Source of the DNA: Spisula solida
Lineage: Eukaryota > Mollusca > Bivalvia > Venerida > Mactridae
DNA length: 64,000 nt
Reading direction: 5' to 3'
NCBI GenBank assembly: GCA_947247005.1
Contig: OX365944.1
Location: forward strand, 5,468,501-5,532,500
The position numbers were made by a program, and so were the translations under genes. Positions within the stretch are counted from its first letter, which is position 1. Every line of letters starts with the position of its first letter. Positions 47,201-56,200 of the stretch are shown piece after piece. A model generated the notes under the pieces. It made no database searches. It saw only the letters and a list, made by a program, of their open reading frames with translations, and was not told the origin of the DNA.

Positions 47201-50200
47201 AGTAAATAAACCTAGAGTTCAACAATGAAATAAATGAAAATTTAACCCCACAAAAAATAACAATCTTATAGTTTTACAGTGTAATACAACTCAAATGCTA
47301 TTCCAGGTATTTTAATTATTCTAACTATAACTGCCTCATACCTGATCTATGAATGACAGATGTCTTTTGATTGTTTCTTCATACTCATCTTTCTGAACAT
47401 CAAGACGACGTTTCATATCTTTTTCTGTTTCCTTTGCATGTCTAACAGTTAATTCCCTTTGTTGGTTCTATAAAAGTAGCAAACTCAGTGAATAAATGCT
47501 GATTGTTTTATTTTATTCAGCTGGAAAATGTATGTATATCAATATAATTCTACAGAAACAGTCAATTTTTATCTGTAAGTGGGCAAGTTTTGTTAGATCT
47601 CTCATTACATGTGATATAAAGCAGGATATGAACACATGTATAAAATCTCTGTGGCAGTGTGGTTAAGGCATTTAACTTTGGAGTGGAAGTTCCAAGGTTC
47701 AAACCCTTAAAGGGGTTTGTTCTAATATTATAATTACAAATATATACTGGTAGGTGTTTGGCAAGCTGCCATTTATACTACTCAAACTTTGCTAAGGGCC
47801 AAGAAATTGATTTCGATGTTCGTCTCACGTTAAATGTACAAAAACCGATGAAGAAAACGTTGTGCAATTTATAAAATATCATCTTATCTGCTTCTAAAGT
47901 TCGAAGCTTGATGTAATGCATTTAATACCCCTTGCCAAAATGACGTCGTTTTCCAGGTAACCGACAAGCCCTATTGGCAGGAACCAAAGTGGCTTGATTA
48001 ACATGGAAATTTTTATTACCATATCGTGTAAGACCCCAAATGCCAAGAAAATGATCGCATTCCGTTACTACAGAGGCTTGAATGCTGCACAAACATTTTA
48101 ATGGGTTTGTGTTTTATCAGCACTTAGACATTAAATTTCGAAGTAATCTTTATTGGTTTACAATATTGCAGATGTAACATATGTTTTTGAAAATTCTACC
48201 GGTCAATCTTTTTGCAAAATTTTCAAATGGAAAATTTCTTGGCCCTTAACAAATTTTGAGTAGTATAGTTAAATAATGGTCTACAAACGCCAAACAGCCT
48301 GGTTCCATCCATTGAAGGATAAGAATCTGGAAGTTCTGTGATCAGAAAGTAGGTGTATCGTTAGCCTTATTGGCTGGCCCTTTCAATAAAGGGGACACTT
48401 AAATAATTCATCACTGTACCCTACACCTCTGAACATAAGCAATGCATGCAACCATTTACATTACAATAACCATATAGATACACATTTGTATAAAAATTCA
48501 AATTATTATTCATTCATATGTATGTATAAACAAGTATGATGAAATACAGAATACTTACAAGTGCTTTTTGAAGCATAGAGACAGTCCTTGTTTTTTCATC
48601 CAGTTCTAAGCGTTGTGTGATAACTCTATTAGTGACATCAGATGCCACTTGGTTAGCTTGATCTAGTTCTTCCAACTGTTCTACTGTAGGACCAACCACT
48701 GTAGAACCACCAATACCTGACCTCTCTAAATCTGCATTAATCTTGGAAATCTCCTACAATAAATTAATACTCAGTATAAGTTAATATATCTGCTGGTCAA
48801 AAAGTTAACAAATCTTAAATTTCAAACATTTGGTATGCAGACGTATGAGAGATTTCTGGCTTCTAAGTAGAAAAATGTCCTTGTTGCTAACTTAACTACT
48901 CGAGAAAAGATATGCTTTTAAAACACAATGCCCCCCCTATTGGAGGCAAGATTAAAATTTTGCAACAGAGATTAATTAATGATTTAACAGCATTACCTGG
49001 TCCACAGTACTCAGTCTCTCTGAGACCTGTACTTCATCCAGGAATGACATTATACTCTTCATTTTATCATCGGATAGTAAACTTTCTTTAGTAGGTATCC
49101 CAGATTTCTGACTATTGAACCTTTGTAGATTTTCAGCATTCAGGCTGTGACTATCAATATCACTGTCACCTTTCTCAAGGTCGTCCACTGAATAACAAAC
49201 ATTGAAGTTATAATGGACAATATACATGATATACAGTATACAATAGAAATGGAAATGTGTCAACAACTAGAAGGGCTTATGGCAGCCAAATAGTCCTTTA
49301 CGTTTAAGGTCATAGTAATCGTGGCCTCAAAATCATATAGGTCATCTGCTAGTCACAGTCAACTTTACAATAAATTTGAGGATATTAAGCAGGCGATTAT
49401 TTAGTCATTGAATAGAAACCATTTGGTCTGCTAACCTTACAACAGGAATATGCAAACAATATACATATGTACCTCCAATTTTTCAAAAGTAAGAAGGCTA
49501 TTGCCAAAAAGATTGTGAATAACAGAAACTGTGGAGAACTCTGGTATTTGGCACAAAGATAAATAAGAAAGTGTTCAAGGATGTTGGAGCATAATAAACA
49601 TGTTACATAGATGATAGAAGTATATATAATAATAAAGAATATACTTACACCAAGCATTCTTTCTCTCTGGTCTGGCTGATGCAAGCTGTTCTTCCTCTTC
49701 AAGTCTTTTCAATGTTTCAAACAGATCATCAAGTGTAGTTTTAGTGACAGCTTCACTACCAGTAACATTACTGACTGTATCATTATCTCTACCTGAAGCT
49801 TTAGGTGTGTCTAGATCCTGCAGGTGACTCTATATATACAAACATACACTCATCAACATTCAGTCATTATCCTCGCTAAACATTTTGAATATGTCAATGG
49901 AATAGGACAACAAAATCAAAATGTGCATGTTTTTAACTTGATTCATACTACTGGTAATTTATTTTAGGAAAATACCTGATTTCTGATTATATGCATCACA
50001 ACAATTTCTATTGCGGAACACCAAATTTAATGAATTATTTGTCTTTGGAATATCATCGAACCCGCAAAAACCCTGAACTCTCACTTCTGAGAAGATGCTA
50101 AATGTGACAGTGCAAAGTTTCATGACCATAGCTTACATGCTTTTGAAGATGATGTGTCACACATAAAATGTTGAAGCAAAACCATCAGACTGTCTGCCAA

Positions 50201-53200
50201 ATGTGCCATTCTTAGAGCCTTAAATTCTATCATTGAATAACGTGTGTAAAGATGTACCTGATAATATTCCTCCATACTGTCATCATGTCGTTTGTCATGG
50301 TTACTTTCTTTGTTTTCACGTTCCGGACTACTTTCTTCATGTGTATTGATATTTGTATCTTTGTCTCCAGGTCCCTTCTTTGGTGTAGATTTACTTCCTC
50401 CTTTCTTTCTACCTGGGAATCATTATAGTGCAAACAAATTAACCTGGTCTTCATCCTTTATCATTAATATGAATGAATATATGATGATACATTCCAGGGG
50501 TTCCATTTGACTCAGGAGTAAATGTAGGTTTTGACCCTTGAAATTTCCAAAAAGTCACATTTTGGTTTGAAGGGTCATTTTCTCTTAAAATCATGAGCAT
50601 TTTGCCTATATATGGTAAAATTAAGTCAAAAGTATCAAAATGACCCTTCATATTTAGAAGCTAGTGGAACCCCTGATACATGTACGATATTCTTGTTCAG
50701 AATCAATCTATTTCTGAGAAAGAATGGACTTTATTTAATATGGATCATTGTCAGTCTTCAGATTCGTGTTGGAGAACCCTTCCAACATATTTGTAATAAT
50801 TCCCACTTGTATAAACAGAAAGCTGAAGTTAAATATAACCATTTATCAATTGGTAAAATATACTAATTAATCAATTACCAAGTCCAGTTTTCTTGATTTT
50901 TCCATTTGCCTGAAGATATGCAATTTCTTGTTCTGCTTTTTGTTTTACCTCGTCTCTTTTCTGTTCTCTCTTTCTTTGTAACTCCTGTGGAATAATGACA
51001 AAATGTACAATTATATAATATTACAACTGGACCAGCCCCAATCAGTCAAGTGTTTAATGTTGAAAGGAAACGGTTAGCAAAATCAATCCAACTTCCAAGG
51101 CCAAGACATACCAACAAAGTATTTAAAATGGTCTCAACATACCAATATCAGTAAGGTGCTGGAAGATTGCCTTCGCTTGGCACTCAGCATAAAATTATCA
51201 AGGCGGTCTAGGATCGAGTGGAGGAATGGCCCAGTATCATAACAATTTCTTTAAATAACTAAGGTACTATCAGCTGGATGCTTAAATCTTTCGAACAAAT
51301 GAACTTTTTTAGAAGTAAAATCAATGCATCTTACTTAATGAAATAAGAAACAAGAAGCAAATGTTTAACTTTACTACGGTCATACGTTAAATTGAACAGC
51401 AGAATTAATATGAGAGGGCAGCAAGTGTTCTTACTTGTATAGCCTCCTGTCTAGCTTGTTTAGCTTTCTCCTCACGTGTTCTCTTCCTATCCTCTTGTTT
51501 TCTCTCTTCAAGTTCTTTCGAAAAGAAATCATTTTGTGATTCTCTCAACCTTTGTTCATCGTACAGTTGTTTCTTTGAATGTAATAATCTATGAATGGCT
51601 GCTTCACCGGCTTTTCGTCTAGTGTGATGTCGTCTAAACCAGCGTTGAATTTTAGTTGCTGCGAAATTTACTGTTTTTATATGATCCTCAACTAACGTAT
51701 TAGCACCTTGGTTCGATCCACTTTGTGATTTACGAGTCTGATTCACCGGAGTTTTATGTTTTATATTTTGATAGGAATTCTCCAGATCTGATAATCCAAC
51801 TTTCACACCTTTAGACATTCCCTGAAGTGTCATATTATTAGCTATTGCACTCTGACTAGAACTTCTAGCATTCCCATGATTACTGTTATTTCGTGGACTT
51901 ACCCCTCGCTCTGACCTTTCACCTTGGTTACTATTATTCCGCGGACTTACACCACGCTCCGACCTCTCGCTCTGGTGACTATTATTCCGCGGACTCACAC
52001 CACGCTCAGACCTATCACTCTGATCAGGCGGCTTTTGTGACAATCTATTACCAGCATTCAATGACTCTGATAATCTATCATGAAAACTAAACACTTCTTC
52101 ATCGGAACTACTTCTGGCACTTTTTTGTTGAAATATAGAATGAGAATTTGCTCCGTTCAGCCACTCGTTATCATCATCAAATACAGGAGATACGTGATCT
52201 GTCTTTTTGGAATTCACAGATTTTGGAGTGAATTTACTTTTCAATGTCTGTAAAGTAAAACGAGAAAATCAACCAATGAGATACAATGTAAGAACTAGAG
52301 GTGTATTTGACACAAAACGTATGTCACCAACATAGGGCCATAACTCTGACAAAACCATCTGACCAAATATTACAGACAATATGCACAGCTTTGCTTGGTA
52401 CGGTACCATGCTACAGTTATGGTTCAGACAACATAAATTATGGTCATTTCTGACCTTTGTACTCTTAAGTGTGACCTTGACCTTTGTGATATTGAAATAA
52501 TTGTTTTGTATGACACATCATTTGATAGGGGTGAACAATTGTACCAGGTTATTTTAAAATCTCACAATAAATGACTTAGTTACAGCCAGGACACGGCCAT
52601 TTTTGACCTTTGAACTCCAAGTGTGACCTTGACCTTTGAGATATTGACATAAAACCATCTGACCAAAAATTACAGACAATATGCACAGCTTTGCTTGGTA
52701 CCATGTATTCATGTAAAGTGTTTAATGGCAATCAGGCCAATGGTTGTGAAGAACAAGTCCCGACAAAATTTGTGACATCAAGCACAAAATTAATATGTCT
52801 ACCCCCACTATAGACAGACATCCATGTCAGAGTTCATCTCAAAGTACATCAAGTCGAAGAAAAAAGGCATACCAGTCAGTCATCATAAATATAATAAAAG
52901 CAAGTCCAAGGGCAATAACTCTGTGCAATGCAAAGACAGACAAACAACAAAAGCAAACAAAATTGCACAATCCACCATTATCTGACTCCCAAATTGTATA
53001 ACTCCAATTTCATTTTTAGAGGTAAAATAACAAGTCATTAAGAATTGCAAGCAAAACAGAAGTCCCCTACCGGTTTGAAACCATTTACAATGTTTCTGTT
53101 GCCACAGCAATCACAATTTTTGTCGGAATCAAAATATTTTTAGACGTGCATAATCCCCTTATTGCCCCCTATCCACATACCAAGTTACATAAAACTAGCT

Positions 53201-56200
53201 TGGAAACTGTTTCAGTTTTGTCAGGATCCAGTTTTTTTGACGAACGGAAGGACTGACGGATGGAGGGCAACCTATGTCCCCTCCGGTCAAAAACCCGTAG
53301 GGGACTAACAAGGCTATCTCTGACTCATATACATCTTCTTTAAACATCATTAGCAGACATTACATGTATAACAGTAGGTCTCCTGCACTATCTGCAGGTC
53401 CAGCAAAAATACCCATTCCCCAAACAAACCAACGTGTTACCGTACCTTATTACCATGTTGATCCCAGAGAACTTTTACAGCATTACCAGAAGGTTTTTTG
53501 GTACTACTGCCTCCCTTTATCTTTGGTTGTGTTGTACTGTCAAATAATGCCAAGAAATCATCACTGAAAAACAGAATTATACTATAAATACAGTCAATAT
53601 AATTGGGAAAGAGTATTTGAAAGATATTAGTATTACTATGAAATGTTCACACATTTGGATAAACCTGGTAAAAATAAGTTAAATTACTCAATCTTTTAAA
53701 TGGTAATTTCGCTATCAATGTCTAAGGTTTTACGGCAGGCAACATTCATCCATTCAAATACATTACATTGGCAATGGTCACGCTCTACTGTTTGTGTCAA
53801 CAAGATGTCAAGTTAGGATTGATAAATAATAATTTTGTCAAGAAAGACTGGTTAAGTCATGTGACTGCTGTACAATTGCCAATTAAAATGCGACATATAC
53901 AAATATACCAGGGGTGTTCTGTTAATTTATTGAATTTTTGCTATAAATCAAGTCAATTTTTTAAATGCTTTCAAATTGAAAGCTTTACAACTAATACTGA
54001 TGGGAAATATAAGAAAAGTCCATGAAATGATGCATATATTTGTAAGCAATGTTTCAAGAAATAAGTCACATGATATCCAACATACTGTAAAGTGTAAACC
54101 AATTTTTTTTGCGAATACTAACTTTCCTGTTTTGCCGATTGTCAGCATATTCGTGACTACAAAGTTTCGGGTTTTTAAATTTCCCGCATTGTCCATTAAT
54201 TTTCAGTGAAATTAAATAGAGCAAGTGAGGCTAATACCCACCCCCGTCTATTATCGACCCCTCCCTATAAAGTATCTTTACTCAATAAATACATAGACAA
54301 TTGATCGATGACGTCATAGCATATAATGCTTACGTCACATATTATGCGCCCTCGTTGTTTTAAATTATAAACAGAGGGTATGCGAGTTTGAAGAATTTTT
54401 ATGGTCGATTTTTACGTCATCCGTTAAGAAGGTGACTATTTAAAATACAAGGTTTTTCTACCTAAGAGCATGCAGCCCATGCATGCAACGCAAATTTATA
54501 CAGTATAGGAGAACGGCATTCATCCGACAGCCTTCTTATAGTTCCAGGCATGCATTGTCAAGGTCAAATGGGGGGTCGATAATAGCAGAATACATTTTGC
54601 GTGTTCTGCTATTATCGACCCCCTCTCAAATAAAAAACCAACGACTAGTTAAACTTGTTAAAACAATAATCGTTGTCATCTCATCATTAGTTGTCTCCAA
54701 TAAATTATGAACGACTAATAAAACAATAATATTGTTGTCATCTCAAACACCAAAATACAAATATTTTGGGGTGATCTTGCATATTAGAGTTATGATTATG
54801 GTCAATTGTGATTGGTCAGCATTAGATTAATCTAAATGGCTCTGTGATTCTCAGTCAAGATTACGTGACGTACCGTATGTATATTTAACACAAGTCTACT
54901 TTTTAATAAAGCTAGTAGAATTGATCTAATTTGCACTTCTCAGAAGGTTTAAGCGCTCATGTTTTTACTTCATTTCTGATGAAACACACAACACAAAGGC
55001 TACCTTTGTGCATATGTCTTATATGCTAGTACTCGGATGATTTTTCTTCTTTTGATTGTTGGAAATGGGATTTTTACCGATGATGAATAGCCACTGATCT
55101 TGTATTACAGTAATTATGTTGATTAATCAATTCAACTATGTAAATATAAAATAATGTAAATTTGTGAGGTCAATTAATTTCCAATTTAGAGTATTGTGAT
55201 ACATTGAATGCATTGAACGTGTACTGTTGTTTACAAATTAACTACATATTATACTTATTGAACTATTTTTTACTTCTGATCAATAAGCTTACCAAATACA
55301 TACAACAAGCAAACTGTTTCTGTCTGCTGCACAATTTATTTTTAAAAAGAAAACAGGGGGTCGTTAATTGACGCCAAGGGTCGATATTAGCAGACGTACT
55401 GCTTCCATTTAAACGTAATACCCAGCCCTAGCAGAACATATTACAATCGTTGTCATTGGTCTAAAATAACCAATCTACGTTAACATTATGAAATGAATTT
55501 AAGTTTTGTCTATAAAGTAAACATAAAATGTTATTTTCATAAAAACCGCGTTAAGGGGTCGATAAATGCCTCACTTGCTCTAGCGCAAAATAATTTCTCG
55601 GTTAACAGTAATATCCAACATATTTATCCTGGAATAGACTGTTATATTGATAGTATATCTTACCCTGGAGATTTGCCTTTCTTCGCAGAAGCGGCCCCAG
55701 CAGCAGTAGTAGCACGTTTACTAGTACTAACTGATGAAATATCTGTGTATCCACTTCTATGGCTAAAGTCACTATTATCTCCTAGACAAGAAAAAATATC
55801 AGGTAAAACCTAGGTCCCACTGAGCATTTTTTGCCTCAGCAATGTACTCCCAATTGAAATAAATGAGCTATCAAGACATCGGGAACAGGTTCCTCGTGGT
55901 CTAGGGTAAGCTTCGGAAAGTCGTGAGACAGTTTGTGATATCGGAAGGAATTGTGATGAATCGGGTGGTATCGGAAGAAATCAGAAGAAAATTTCTCAGT
56001 GGGACCTAGGCTTAATGTGAATGATGAAAAAACTGCAGACTGGAACATATTCTTATAAAATATTATGCTGTCAGCTATGATGACTGGATTATTTCTAATT
56101 CTTGTCTCCAATGGCCCAACAGTTCATGCATCTACCCTCCGAGTGGGAAATTCGAGGATTCTAATATATGGCCTATTCATAGTACTAATCCTGATACACT

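Noticed and set aside
47640..47712. Functional tRNA gene
   Set aside because: Good B box, but no closing acceptor stem. Treated as a SINE head.
49397..49702. 101-codon antisense frame with hydrophobic segments
   Set aside because: It runs from the CEP131 exon 49829-49649 edge through the donor into the intron. The hydrophobic part is intron translation.
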